64,000 nucleotides of DNA from Apus apus (lineage: Eukaryota > Chordata > Aves > Apodiformes > Apodidae). The notes under the pieces were generated by a model that was given only the letters and a program-made list of their open reading frames with translations, made no database searches and had not been told where the DNA came from. The position numbers and the translations under genes are program-made. Location: contig NC_067299.1 of the NCBI RefSeq assembly GCF_020740795.1, positions 7,362,001 to 7,426,000 of the forward strand. The letters run 5' to 3'. Below are positions 50,701-62,000 of the stretch, piece by piece. How positions within the stretch are numbered: position 1 is the stretch's first letter; each line of letters begins with the position of its first letter.

Positions 50701-50721
50701 GTAGACCCAGGCTCTATCCAT
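38349..50721 (-). CDS. HSD3B7: 3beta-hydroxysteroid dehydrogenase, HSD3B7-like (six coding exons)
   Basis: Joining six exons at GT-AG sites gives 1,116 nt and a 371-residue protein with no frameshift. Family members use NAD+ to oxidise 3beta-hydroxy-delta5 steroids and isomerise the double bond; HSD3B7 acts on C27 sterols in bile acid synthesis in the ER membrane. Seen here: Rossmann motif TGGCGFIG (10-17), Asp37 after the second beta strand (favouring NAD), VIHTAAVVD (77-85), VVYTSS (118-123), catalytic pair Tyr153/Lys157, YVGNVAWMHVLAAR (224-237), a hydrophobic segment at about 283-305 and HFGYKPLFPW (334-343). The first, fourth and last of these fit HSD3B7 better than HSD3B1/2. Length matches the family (about 370). 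The usual Leu-Arg-Pro is Ile-Arg-Ala (183-185). It may be a paralogue rather than the true orthologue, hence the tentative symbol. Regulation is covered under the promoter entry. Confidence 0.85.
39050..39160 (+). repeat. MIR-type relic
   Basis: AGAAGTCACTTGATTTATCT followed by AAGCCTGATTTTTCTCTAAC matches the MIR core (AAGTCACTTAA...CTCAGTTTCCTCATCTG) in plus orientation. It lies in intron 5-6 territory of the HSD3B7-like gene, opposite to its direction. Confidence 0.5.
39771..39933 (-). CDS. HSD3B7: HSD3B7-like coding exon 5
   Basis: The exon lies between acceptor TTTTACAG (before 39,933) and donor GTGAGT (from 39,770). It is 163 nt, entering in phase 0 and leaving in phase 1. It encodes residues 172-225, including CIIRANTVYGEK, the place where most family members have LRPxxIYGEG. 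The loss of Pro and of the final Gly is notable. Confidence 0.9.
40530..40629 (-). CDS. HSD3B7: HSD3B7-like coding exon 4 (catalytic YxxxK)
   Basis: The acceptor is ATTTCAG before 40,629 and the donor GTACAA follows 40,530. The exon is 100 nt, entering in phase 2 and leaving in phase 0. It encodes RGTEDTKYSGEVELPYGKTK followed by AMAEKLVFEANGKK. Tyr153 and Lys157 form the short-chain dehydrogenase catalytic pair. The usual Y-P-x-S-K is Y-G-K-T-K here. The donor GTACAA is weaker than the others but fits phase and homology. Confidence 0.88.
41860..41970 (+). repeat. MIR-type relic
   Basis: TGTCTGACCTTGGGTAACCT and, further on, ATCTCCATATATAAAATGCG match the MIR core (TGTGTGACCTTGGGCAAG ... CATCTGTAAAATGGGG) in plus orientation. 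The copy is old and diverged and lies in the intron between coding exons 3 and 4. Confidence 0.65.
44754..44862 (-). CDS. HSD3B7: HSD3B7-like coding exon 3
   Basis: The acceptor is CTGCCCCCAG before 44,862 and the donor GTAAGG follows 44,754. The exon is 109 nt, entering in phase 1 and leaving in phase 2. It encodes residues 103-137: TENVLRACFALNIPYVVYTS then SIAAVGPNTSHEPMI. The VYTSS...VGPN block is a family hallmark and supplies the catalytic serine region. Confidence 0.92.
46954..46987. repeat. Compound (GA)10-(TA)n microsatellite
   Basis: A perfect GA run (46,954-46,973) followed by TAAATATATATATA. It lies in the intron between coding exons 2 and 3 of the HSD3B7-like gene. Confidence 0.95.
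47755..47910 (-). CDS. HSD3B7: HSD3B7-like coding exon 2
   Basis: The acceptor is TTTTTCTCCAG before 47,910 and the donor GTAAGC follows 47,755. The exon is 156 nt, phase 1 at both ends. It encodes residues 51-101: TTRVTVMKGDIRDYN, HVVIHTAAVVDY, ENVG-type region MRAVNVG. GD at 59-60 and HTA at 79-81 are the conserved cofactor-side motifs of the family. Confidence 0.93.
48550..49563 (+). mobile_element. Ancient decayed CR1 LINE fragment
   Basis: GGATTTGTCAGGAACAAATC, then GATGTCATCTATCTTGATTT followed by TAGAAGGGCTTTGGA (decayed YLDFSKAF of the reverse transcriptase), TTAGCAGATATCATCAGACT (decayed FADDTKL) and GGGAGGGACTTGAAG occur in CR1 order. The end GGATGGCCCCTCAGGG ... CCTCATTTTTCTGT resembles the older CR1 3' end. 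It is much more diverged than the two CR1 copies to the left and lies in intron 1 of the HSD3B7-like gene, antisense to it. The middle part is too decayed to follow. Confidence 0.7.
50574..50721 (-). CDS. HSD3B7: HSD3B7-like coding exon 1 (start codon)
   Basis: ATG at 50,721 starts MDRAWVYLVTGGCGFIG, so the Rossmann motif begins at residue 10 as in the family. The AGAAATGG context is an acceptable Kozak match. The donor GTAAGA follows 50,574. The exon provides 49 codons plus one base. The 5' UTR could be continuous to the promoter, or a CTTCAG acceptor directly before the AAATGG could mark a spliced leader. Confidence 0.92.
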
Positions 50722-50860
50722 TTCTGAAGATGTTTTTGTGGTTGAGGAATAGAGAGAAGGTTGCTGCCAAGATCCTGTTGTGCATTTATCTCTCAGCCAG
50801 CATGTTTTCTGAACTAAGTCTAAAGTTTAACTGTCACATAATGTTACTGGCTGACCATTA

Positions 50861-50897
50861 ACGTCATCCAGTTATATATAAATCAGGTTTTCATTGG
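50861..50897 (-). promoter_or_regulatory. Candidate promoter of the HSD3B7-like gene
   Basis: Read on the minus strand, upstream of the start codon, there is a CCAAT box (plus 50,893-50,897), then a TATA-like TATATATAA (plus 50,872-50,880), then a TGACGT cAMP-response-like half-site (plus 50,861-50,866). A start of transcription about 30 bases after the TATA box would leave a 5' UTR of roughly 120 nt without splicing. The CCAAT-TATA spacing of about 13 bases is shorter than usual. Confidence 0.4.
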
Positions 50898-53239
50898 CAC
50901 AGCCACACGAGTGCTGCCACAGACACACCAATGCTGTGTATAGGCCAGTTCTGGACTCTGACTGAGCCTTCCCCTTCTACCACAGTAGCCCATGATCAGC
51001 AGGGCACCTCCAGCTGGCCTCGGGATGTGGCCGGTCCAAACTTTTGATGCCAGAAGTTTTCCCTCTTAGACAGCTGTTTTCCACAGGCTGGCATGTCAGT
51101 TGTAGCCAAGACCCCTCTGGGTGCTGCACAAAGATGGTGTGTCCCAGAGATGTGCTTAGGGCAGCCATTGTTTAGTGTAAAGCTACAGAGACCTTGTTCC
51201 CATGCACTGATGACTTTATATGGATGGCGTTCAGCAGCAGCTCTGTCCAGGGCTGAGCTGCTTTGTGCACCATACAGGCAGGGGCAGGAAGGGTCATCTG
51301 CAACATGATGATCACTGACTCTACCAGTTTGGTTTCTAGGATGGGTCTCCTGAGAAAATTCCTCTTTGAGTTGGAATATATACAGACATAAACACACACT
51401 CATGTATTTAGGAGGAGAAGGTCATAGGTCCTCTCTTAATTCGATTAATGTCTAGGAGTGAAAGCTCTAACACATCCTTTGGCAAATTATTACAGTAGTT
51501 AATGATCATCATCATCTTTAAAAGAGTGCACTGTTGGTTTTTATCTGCCAGTGAGTGGCTAATGCACCTTTTCCTTGCTAGGCTGTACAGCGTGTGTGAT
51601 ATTAGGTCATTTGGTTAAAAATACCAAAACCCACAGGAATGGGTTTGGGTAAGGGTGCTTGATCCTGTCTGAAGACTGGGATATGGGGAGGGCAGACCTG
51701 CCCTCTGGCATGGCTGTTTTTCTCTGCTTCTTTCTGAGAGTCTTAGAGATAGCTGTTTCCTTAAGTGTACACAAATTTTTCCAATCTGTCGTTGAACCAA
51801 CATGTCCCCATTTTTGATAAACTATGAACACACTGTCCTGAAAGAGGCAACGATGGGAAATGGGCTGATATAATCCCCCTGCTTACTTTGTCTTTATAAT
51901 ATGTACAGTGTATTAGTCACCTTCCCAGCCATAGTGTTGCTTGGGAAATTTAGGATTAGTTTGTTCCTGACTCAGGATCACTGCTTTCCCCAGCCCCAGC
52001 TCCCCAGGCTGTGAGCATGGAGCACAGATGCTGCTTCAGGCTGTGCTGAGGTGGAGCTGGGGGGTGGGGGGACTCCTGGTAGCTCTTCCCTGGTGACGTA
52101 CAACAGGCTGAAACGTGGAGAGCGATTCCAGCTGCATGAATGTAGACACCAGTGTTGTCAGAGCCATTCTTACTGTAGTGTTAACACTGGCTGTATTAAC
52201 AATAAGTCTGGCTGTAACAAGTAAGTTCTATGGCAACGTGCTGTGGAGCAGGTGGTTAGTGAAGGGTTAAGGCAGTGTATTGAAAGAGTAACTGTGGTGT
52301 GTGTGTATATAGATATGTATGTTTTTCTTTTAATCAGCTCCTGCTAGAAGCTCAATCTGTTCAACTCTGCCATTGATTTTCCTTGTGCTGTGTTCAGTGT
52401 TAGGAAAAAAGTGCCATTTCCCCTTGCTGTGATTACAATCAGTGGCCATAATGGCCCAGGGACCAACATGGGCCTGATGCTAATTTGGTGGTTGGCAGAC
52501 CAACACAGCCACAAGCATCCCAAGAAATTAATTTAGCCTTTTATCCAACAACCCCCAATCTGTACAGTAGTGATTAACGGAACTGCCTTCCCTCAGAGGC
52601 CTTTTTGCAAGGATAAATATATCAGAGTTGGAGGTGTTAGGGCACAAGAACCGAGATAAATACACCCTGAGAGACCCAGAGAAGTGCTACATGGGACTGG
52701 CTGGCATCAAGTAACCTTGAGTATGTCCTCATCAGTGATGCAAAAAGCTGTGTGAAGCAGAGGCCTTGACACTGTGGACATTTCTCAGTGGTTACAACTT
52801 AGCCTTTGCTACATTATTGGTGTCTGCATATCTGCAGTGTAATCTGATCAGCAGGGGAAAGTAATTGGCTGTGATTTACATATCTCTTGTTTTTTTAGGA
52901 CATAAAAAACAAGTTCAGAAACCAGAACTGTCACGTCTCTGACAGCAACAGCCCAGGTCCCCTCCTGCAGCCACAGCTCAGGCAGAGTGAAGCCTCCCTT
53001 TGCAATCAGAGGAGCAGTTGTATCTAAATGAGTAGATTTTCCCATTGTAGGAAGGTTAAAAGGTCTCTAACTCCTCTGACGGTTTGAATTTGTCACAAGC
53101 GGCGATGAGACTGAGAGGGTCTCCATAAGCTTAGAGGCAAATTCAGAGAAAATGCAAGTGGGCAAATGAAGCCACTTCTGGGGAAGGCAAATGTCCAGGT
53201 GGTGCCAGGGGATTGCAGTGAGGGGTTTTGCCTTCTTAC
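50898..53239. other. Upstream flank of the HSD3B7-like gene
   Basis: No exon is supported. The sequence is unique and of average composition, with short chance open frames only (for example 50,996-51,403 on the minus strand). Confidence 0.45.
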
Positions 53240-53445
53240 ATTAGCCAACTTGACTCCCTTCAACTGGTAGGACACGTAGGAGGAAATGAAGCAAATTGCA
53301 AAGCCCAGCAGATGGTCATTTATGCTCATCAGCACTGCAGACCCTCTCTCTGGCTTGTTCCCCATCACACAGTCCATTGTCCTCAGTGTGCCCAGCTCAG
53401 CAGTGGGAGAGCTTGGATCCCTGGGTCTGGACAGATGTGACACTC
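53240..53445 (-). other. Possible unassigned exon between the two genes
   Basis: A polypyrimidine-like acceptor (CTCTCATTCCTGCAG) before 53,445 and a good donor (GTAAGAAGG from 53,239) flank 206 nt. An ATG at 53,377 opens a frame that reaches the donor in phase 0 after 46 codons, with a hydrophobic stretch (HLLGFAICFISSYVSY). The frame belongs to the longest open frame of the window (53,093-53,641), but a frame of that length is not rare in 64 kb. It does not join in frame to the HSD3B7-like start. The product is not recognised. Confidence 0.2.
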
Positions 53446-56400
53446 CTGCAGGAATGAGAGGGCAGGAAGAGGCTGCCATGGGCAAGTAGCTCCTCACTCT
53501 GCAGATGCAAGGTGAGCTCCTCAGAGCGGACAGGGTGTGCCCTGGGGCTGAACCACCACACCATGAAGGTGGGCTGAGCCCTTGTGTTTGCTTAGTGTGG
53601 CTGGGCATGAGGAGTAGTGACCAAGTGTGTCCTAGAGACAAATGTCACCCCTCTGCAGGGGCAGTGGTGCTTGCTGGGGCAGTCTAGGCAAGATCTGCAG
53701 AGCAGTCAGCCCCGTGGTGGGCAAGGAGCACATTAGATTTGGCTGTAGTTAATGAAGGCCCTTTTTGCCCCTCCACCCCATGGAAGATAACCAGCAGCAG
53801 GGTGTTTATGCAGAATGTTATTTTTTCAAGACACCTGCAAACATAGAGAAAGTTGAGATGGCAGAAAGGCATAACAGATGTCCTAATTTCAGTTTGCTTG
53901 AACTTGCTCTGAACTGTGTAAATACAGGACACCTGACATCATACTCATTTACAGTATGTTTATTTCTCAGTGCATTACATGAAAGGTCTTTGGTATTTGT
54001 GGGTCCTTGAATACTGTTCCCACTCTGCTCTGTAAGAAAATGCTGAATACAAAACATTCCATATACAGTAACAAAACCCATAGCAAATAAAGAGAAATAG
54101 ATATTTTGAACAATAACATAGCAATATGAAAACAGATAAGTAACCATGCAAGAGGTGGAACAAACAGGTTGTGTTTACAACAAACATTAGAGCCTGCCAT
54201 AAATGAGTTCATCATGTCAGATGAGATTTATTCTTGCTCCAAGTTAAGAAATTTCTCATGATTGCAAGATACTGCATATGGCTGCTGTAGAAAAAGACCA
54301 AATGGTTGTAAAGCTTATTACAATGAGAGAAGCTGGGACCATTTGCACACATATGAAACACACTGATATAAATTAAAAAATACTGTGTAAAATAACTAGT
54401 GAAAAAGTTAACATTTCCTTCTATGGATGGGAATGTGCTTTATGGACAATTACAGCACCTTTGAATTGCTTAGTTTCAAGACAATCACACAAACTGTGAG
54501 TAGTTTAATTCCCTGTACCACCAAACACAAGAATGGAATGTAATCTGGAATGAGAGAGAGGCTGTAAACATGGAGAATGGAACTGGAAATTTCCAATAAT
54601 TTGTATTGAGCATTTATTCCAGAAGCTGATTGTCTTTAAGAAGCCTTTCTCACAGTGGTCAGGTTCCTACATTAAAATAGCTCATTGCAGAGACTGGGCC
54701 TGAACCCCAATCCCAGAGCCAAATTCTCAGAAAGCTGCTTGTGAGCCATGTGCTCTGCTCCAGGGAGAGCAGCACCAGTCCGTGCAAGCTGGAAACTGGA
54801 TCTGATTTTTCATGGCCTGTTCCTGTGAAAGCTGATGGCAAAATTACTGTGGCGTTTGGTGGGAGCAGGTGAGGGCTCTTCTCTCTGGTTTATTCCTATT
54901 CCCCTGGGTTGCTATCAATTCTTTACAGTAAGTGCAAATTAGATACTCTGGAGAGAAGCATTCTCCACCTCCCAGGAGTACCAGGTTGCTGGTGAACATC
55001 AGGGTGCACGAATGGCAAAGATTTTTTGGTTGTGCAATGTTCTGCTGCTGCTTCTGGTTAGCTCAAGGCAAGGAACATGCATTGCTACTACCAGAACTGA
55101 TCCAAGTCAGAAACACACCTAAGCTCAAAAGAACATGAAGAATTTTTTTAAAAGTCTTAGGAAAAAATAGGAAAAGAACACACTATGGTATTGCACAGTA
55201 GGTGTGTAAGAAAAAAGCACTAAACATTTTAATTAAAATACATTTCTAAATGAGCACACGTTCAAAATAAATCCACTCTAAGTTACATAGATGTGGCAAG
55301 ATGCATGATATGCCCTGGATAAAATGGATCTTAGTATCCTGCCTAAGATGGAAAATGTGGTTGGAGTGGTTTGCTTAGTCATGAATATCATTACTGTCAG
55401 CATGTGAGGCTGTGTTCACCTTTAAAACGTAGTTAAACTGGGACTGCACAACAGTGTGGTCCAACCCTTGTATAAGCTGAGAGGAATGAAAGCCCAGCTG
55501 AGAGAGAAACTCCATTTAGTATAACCCTATTGTCACCCACATTAAAGATACAGTACCTCACGAGAGAGGTGTAGCTAAATAAAGCAAGAAGTGTGGGGAG
55601 AAAAAAAAACCAACACATAGCTCATACAGAAGTCTGGAACAGTTAGTAAGTAAAACTGTTGCAACTCAAAGCTAACCAGTCTTTGGACAACTGACTTGGC
55701 AGGATTCATTGCAAACAACTTCCACTAAATTTCATCTTGCAAGTAATGTGTTTTAAATAATTTAAAATCCAAAATCCTAGTCAATATGAATGACTTGAAG
55801 GGATCACTCCTCAGGCTAATGCAATAGCTTTGGATTCAGGAAGGCATACATGGGGGAAGAGACCTCTTTTAATTCAGTGCAAAGGCTCCAAAATGTCAGG
55901 GAGATGAAAATTGCCTCATTGTACTACCTCTTCCCCAAACTCAACCCTGTAGCTACAGCACCAGTGAAAACAAATTTTGCTATTTCCCTTTTTAAAGATT
56001 GTTTAGTTCCTGAAACTGCCATGAGGACACTTTCTTGTTGCGACCAACCTGCCCAGCGTGAACATCCAGACTGAACTGGGATTTCTCCTCAGTCTTGGGA
56101 GCCTGATTTTCCAACATCTGCTGGTGGGCATAAGGGGTTATCTCCTGGATGCCACCAGCTATGTCTTGTAATGTCGATGGGATCAAGAACAAGGTAATAC
56201 AGTAGTTCTCAATTCCTACACAGTAATCAGCCTGTACATGGGGAAACAGTTTGGGTTTTGGGTTTTTTTCACATTTAATTTTTGAACAGAAAGATTATCC
56301 CAAGAATGCATCAGTGGGTGCACCATGCCAGGCTGGCCACCAACAGAACTACTGCCCCCACAGCAGTGAGTGGGGGGACATGGGCTGCTGTACAGCACTG

Positions 56401-56572
56401 CAGCCATTTGCTCCATGTTGGGATGTTGAGCTGCTTGTATTTGTGACTGTTTTTAGCCTGAGAGCTGGTTGCCAGCCTTCTTTGAGACACCAATTTAATT
56501 CATCCTTATTTATATTATGTATTGTCAGTAGAGTTAGAGCTAAGTTTTAAACTAAGATGCACTCAAGGAGAT
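53446..56572. other. Intergenic stretch downstream of COL26A1
   Basis: No supported gene. Further minus-strand AATAAA words occur (plus-strand TTTATT near 53,959, 54,227 and 54,613), so longer COL26A1 3' ends are possible. Confidence 0.4.
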
Positions 56573-58837
56573 TTTATTTCATCCTCCCCAAAGGATTATG
56601 AGTACAGGATGACTACTTGATGTCAGTACCCTGCTTGACTTGGGCATTTTTGCTTGTTTTCTTGTCTCCTGACTGTATCATGCTCCAGCTGCAATTCAGA
56701 GTACAGGCAGGCAAATGAATGCTGGAGCCCAGAGCATCAGCTCTTGGCAAAAATCTGCATTCACTTCAGATGTGGGAGTCTTAGGGAAAGAGAGTGCCTG
56801 ATTGTACCTGGCCTTCAACTTCCCAAACTTGTGTAACACTTTGGGCTTGTTTCTTTGAAATGTCCAAAGGAAAATATGAGCATAGGGAAGTACAACCTGA
56901 CCTGTGTGGGCTGGCTGCTGGACAAGCTCCACCACTGGCACTAGCCAAACAAAGCAAGTAAGTGCATTCACTGCAGCCAGCTTAAACCAGGGCTCTTTCC
57001 TATTTAGCTGTAGAGCAGTAAAAAGCTTCTGTACAAGGACAAGTTTCTGGTACTTGGTCAGCATCAACTGCCACCATTTCACCTGTTCAGGGATGGGTGG
57101 TTGGATGTCTGAAGAGCAGAGCCAAATGAAGGCATACAGGGAATTCAGTCATCCTGAAGTAGCCTGTAGCTGTTCATTTCTGAAAATATAATGCTCTTCA
57201 GAGCAAGGATTTGGATGTTCTGGTATCTCTGGAAGTCTACCAGGTTTACAGTGTATGTGGAAGGTTAATTTAATGGGTAGCTAATGTTGGGCTGGCAGAG
57301 CTCCTACATTTCAAGCCTCTTTCCAGTGTACCAAATGTTTCTGGTTTTGCCTTAGGAAGATCACTTTGGGTGGCAAGGGTTGCTGAACAGGTGGACATAC
57401 AGTTGTCAGTCTTTGCAACAGCTTTTGACAGAAACATGGTAGCAGGACAGTTTGCCATTTTCAGATAGCTGTATCTTGCACTGGGAACCAGATAGAATGT
57501 GACCAACACAAACTCAATTTGCTCACTTTCATCCTGGGATTAATTAAAAAACTGTCAGAACAGGAGGCGTGGGAATTAAAAAACAAAACAAAACACATTA
57601 GAATCAACAGTCTGTTGATCTCCCCCTTTCTAACAGAAATCCCTGTCTACATGAATGACATCCACTTGTCTGCTTTGGTCTGCACAGCAGGTGCAGTGAT
57701 TCAGTTGTCACTGAAGGGCAGGTTCAACCCCTTAACTCTGGAAGTTGGAACTTCACCCAAAATAAAAAAATATTGCAATAAGTAAAATGATTTTGTATTT
57801 CACTCCCAGTGCAAGATAAGCTCTTGACAAGACTCTAACTCCTTAGGCTGTGGTTTGCTACTACACTGCCTCCAGAGTCAAATGGCAAGGATTTACTCAC
57901 AAGATAAAAACAAAACAGTGTGAAAATATTTTCCCTTATTCATGTAGGATTAAGAAAGTATTGAAAAATATCCTTTCCTGTGAATAGTTATTGCTACTAC
58001 ATAAATGAATTGTCTCTAGATGTATGCACAAGCTGAACACAATATGGGAAAATTCTTGCACGATTCCATCCTATCTCATACGAACTGCTCTGTATTTTCC
58101 CAGAAACAGTCTAATCTCACTGAAGATAGATAGATAGATAGAAAGCCAATGGTGCTGGGAACATTTGCATCAAAAGTCCTTGCTTAGCCAACCACAAACA
58201 GAAATAATCCCACTCACATGCAGTTAGCAACATGAAGAGCCCAGATTTTGATGCTAAAGCCCAATGAGTTACCTGAATTTTCAGAGTAACAGTTTTAAAT
58301 GTTTGAATTTTGCAGTTTGCTCTTTGCTTCAAAGAAATCCTTGTAGGACATGCTTTAATGGCCTCTGGAAGTGGAATCTTCACCTAGAAGTCAAGATGAC
58401 ACCACCACATGAAATAAAAGCAGATGCCACCAACTATAGCAATGGACAAGGCTTTGAGTCTAGATGGGATTGATTGTCTCAGTCAGATAAGCAGTGCCCT
58501 AACTGAGTAACTTTCAAGGGCAGTGAGGAAACAAGGGGAGGATTAACCTCTTGAGACACAGTTGGGTGGTGTCATTTCTGTAGACAGCTTCTGAGGATAC
58601 CTGCCCTCTGGTATCCTTTCCAAAGGCAAAACAACAAAAATCAAGAAAAATGTTCGTAAGACCCTCTCTGAGCTATGGATGAGACATTCCCTGCGATAAG
58701 GGCGTAGTATTGGCCAGGTCAGGAAACCCAGTTGCCAACACTGCAGCCTCCTACTCACTTCATTTGCACTCTGCAATTAAGCACTGGGATACTGTATCTT
58801 TAACTGGTGAACAGGCACGGAGAACATGCAGGTGCTC
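56573..58837 (-). other. COL26A1: Probable COL26A1 3' untranslated region
   Basis: This lies directly after the COL26A1 stop codon on the minus strand. The first canonical AATAAA downstream on that strand is at plus 56,573-56,578, which would give a 3' UTR of about 2.3 kb. Variant ATTAAA words occur earlier (for example near 58,352). A (GATA)4 run sits at 58,125-58,140. The actual cleavage site cannot be decided from sequence. Confidence 0.4.
58125..58142. repeat. (GATA)4 microsatellite
   Basis: Four perfect GATA units plus a partial one. Confidence 0.9.
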
Positions 58838-59010
58838 CTACTTCATCCGATTGCTTCTCCTTCTGGCTTCACTGTCGTCCAGCAGTGAAGAGAGGATCTG
58901 GTAGGCCTGGGGCTGCTGTGGTCCTCCACGTTTGATCTTGATGCTGGTTCGCAGCGGGGAGCCCGGGATCACATCCTGTCCAGAGCCTGGCTCAATGGAA
59001 GACAAAGAGT
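58838..59010 (-). CDS. COL26A1: COL26A1 last coding exon
   Basis: The acceptor is CTCTCCTTACAG before 59,010 and the stop is TAG at 58,838-58,840. It completes the split Asp and adds 56 residues, from SLSSIEPGSGQD through TSIKIKRGGPQQP to SSLLDDSEARRRSNRMK. Ser/Pro/Gly-rich, then basic; no Gly-X-Y. Confidence 0.88.
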
Positions 59011-62000
59011 CTGTAAGGAGAGAAAGTCACGGGAGAGCGCGATTTAACAGGGGAGGCTAAGGAAGGAGGACTTGGGCCCTTCTGGGAAGAAGTGTTGTCC
59101 CTCCTGTTGTCTTTCCATCCAGCAAGCTACTTGTGGAGCTACGTGTTAGCTGCCACCACACTACTCCTTTATTAGGTCTTTTCCCTCTGCTCTAAGCTCT
59201 TTGGGGTAAGTACTGTCACCACATGTAGCTCGGCAGGGCCTGTTGTCATTTGTACTTCCATTTAAAAAGCTCTTTTATTGCTAAGAATTTTGCTGGGGCT
59301 GTCGTTGTGACTCAGCACTGCCCAGAGACTCCTGGTCTTGAGGGCTGGGGCCAGGTGGTCACTGGGAAGTGATGCTCCTGTGGGGTTAACTGCCATTTCC
59401 CTCCCAGTAAAGAAGGACATTCTGAGGCACTGAAAAGATTGAATAACAGGTTTGATCCATCCAATTAGCAGTAAAGCTGGGAATAACTATCAGCTATCCA
59501 CTCTCTCAGCCTGCCTTATGTAACACACATCTCTTCTTCCTACAGCATCCTGCCCTCCGAGGCTAAATACACATTTGGCTGTGGCCACTCTTCTGTGTTC
59601 CTAGCAGTTCCTGGATGCTGATGACTGGATGCTGCCTCATCATTTTTAATGCCCCAGTTTCATCTTCCTTTGGCCTTCAGAGATGGAGGTTTGCTTGTCT
59701 CCCTGCCAAGAGCCCAGCCTCACAAGCCAGACACCCAGCCTTGGTTTGATCCCACCAGGCAGTATTTCTGGTTCAAGTGAGCATTTGGCTGCTGAAAGAT
59801 TTGTGCTGTGCTCGCTGGAAGTAAACACTGCCAAACAATTTGGGCTTTCGTGTGTCCTGCTGGGCTGCTCTCTGCAGTTTGTTAGGCCAGCTCATCTTAG
59901 ACTGCCCTCCCATTGCAGAGAAGAGGTTTGTTTGCTGGTATGTTTTGCCTTGTTGCTTGGGTGGCTTTGGTTTTGGAAACCACACTGATTGTGACATTTC
60001 TTTGGAAAATGAGAGCATGGGATTGGCATTTCTGTGTGGATCCTTAAGGCTGGGCTGAGCTGGGCTGCCCAGAGAGCTGTGGCACAATCCTTAACACCTA
60101 CAGTGGCAATGTGACCAGATAGTTGGTGCTGGGTGATTTAAACCTGTGTGGTGCCTTTTAGTGCAGGGAGGGATGGGCTCAAGAAAAATGTTTTGTTATT
60201 TTATGTCTTTTTATGTTGTTTGGTTTTGTTTTTTTTTTTTAAACCATATACACATACAGGGATCAGCATAATTGCACAAGAAAAAGAACACCTTACTTTC
60301 CAAGTTCTGTTTCTAAACAGTATTTTTGTAGGGCTTAAAATATGTCTTAAGCTAAAGACTGGAATTATCTCAAAAGCACAGAGTAAAAATACAAACTATC
60401 TATACTGTTATTAGATAAAAAAGAAACTATTTATATACAGTCATGCAATATAGGTGTTCAAACATGGCCTTAACTACACTATACAATTAAAACCCATCCA
60501 TTTGTACTGGTGCTGTTACACTGGTATATATTATGGGTGTAAATAACTCATCTTCATCCCAGGCAGTAACAGAAAAGGCATTTATGTCAGTATAAATGGT
60601 TTGCTGAAATGGCTGTTTCAAAATAACAGCACTGCATGCCCTGTTGCTGCTGTACTGCCAAGGAGACAATGGATAAACCAGCTAAATTTGGCAGTTCTGC
60701 AGGGGCAAAGTTGCATTAATTCCTCAGTCCAAGCCCCAGTGTCCATACAAGCTTCCTGAAGAGCTGACACTTTGCTTTATATTAGTATAAATGGAAGTAC
60801 AAAGTAAAAGACATTGGAAGACCAGACCCTGAGCCCTGTAAATACACTGCGCTGTGTCTGTGGACTGGGATCCCCTTCCCCTCTTTCCCAGAGACCAGCT
60901 GGGCTGGGCATGGATTGCTGCCTGGGTAATCTAGTGGGCATCTCCCTGGTACTGCCACCATCTCCAAGCAAAGAAGCAGAAAAACATCTCTTCCTGCCTG
61001 TGGTGTATAGAATCCAATGAAAATATGAAGCCAACTAGAATTAATGCAGAGGTGAGGTCAAGGTGACTGTGGTTAAATCATGGGTTCATGATTTCCCAAC
61101 AAGCTTAAGCTGGTGCTGCCTGTTGCTTCTGGAAATAGCACCTTGTGCCTCCAAAAGCTACGTGGCCACTGAACAATGAAGAGCAGTGCAGACTGCAAGG
61201 CAGGTCAGCCCTGTGAAGGAGCACCCTGCACTGATACTGCTTTGGCTTTCAGTGCCCAACACATTTTCATTCTAGCACTGTGCTGGCTTCAGAAGGGGCT
61301 CGTGGGATCTCAAAGCGTGTTAAGTCACTTGCTTAGGAACTGCTGGACATTTTAGCTGTTCAGAATTTCTATCAGCTCAGTCAATAGCCAAAGGCCACTT
61401 TGTAATCCAAATGATTGTCAATCTGAAGGAAGGTGTGAGCAGCCTGCTTTACAAGTCGGGCCAGGAATGAGATGCCACATGAAACTAGGAAAGAAAAGTG
61501 CTGTGGGACTTGGTTAAAAAAATGTTCATCTTAGTGCTGAGGAACAGGCTTGCTTCTCACAGGGTGGGATAGTGGATCTGAACAACATTTTGCCTCTACT
61601 GTGTGTCTGAAAGGGGAGAAATTGGCACAGCAGCTTGAGAACTGATCCTCAAGTATCCTAAAGGGAGAAGTCTGATCTGTGGTGATTGCACAAGCCCATA
61701 CTCTGGTTAAGGGATGGAAACAGACATTAAGGGATGATGCCACACACTGTACTAGTGATGGCAAACAGCCTCAACGGAAAACATGAAATCTATCTGAACA
61801 AAGAACACGTGAGACTTGCTTTAAATCTGATTGTGCAAGTTATGATCACAAGACATTCAGGGGTCACTGGTTTTCAGGGTAACATGTAGCAGTTTGAGCT
61901 TTCTCTGTAACATACAGTGCTACACAAGGCAAGGGCCTCAGTGGTGTTAAAGTCATTTGGAAGACACGATTAACAGGATTAAATTATCTGGCCTAAAGGC

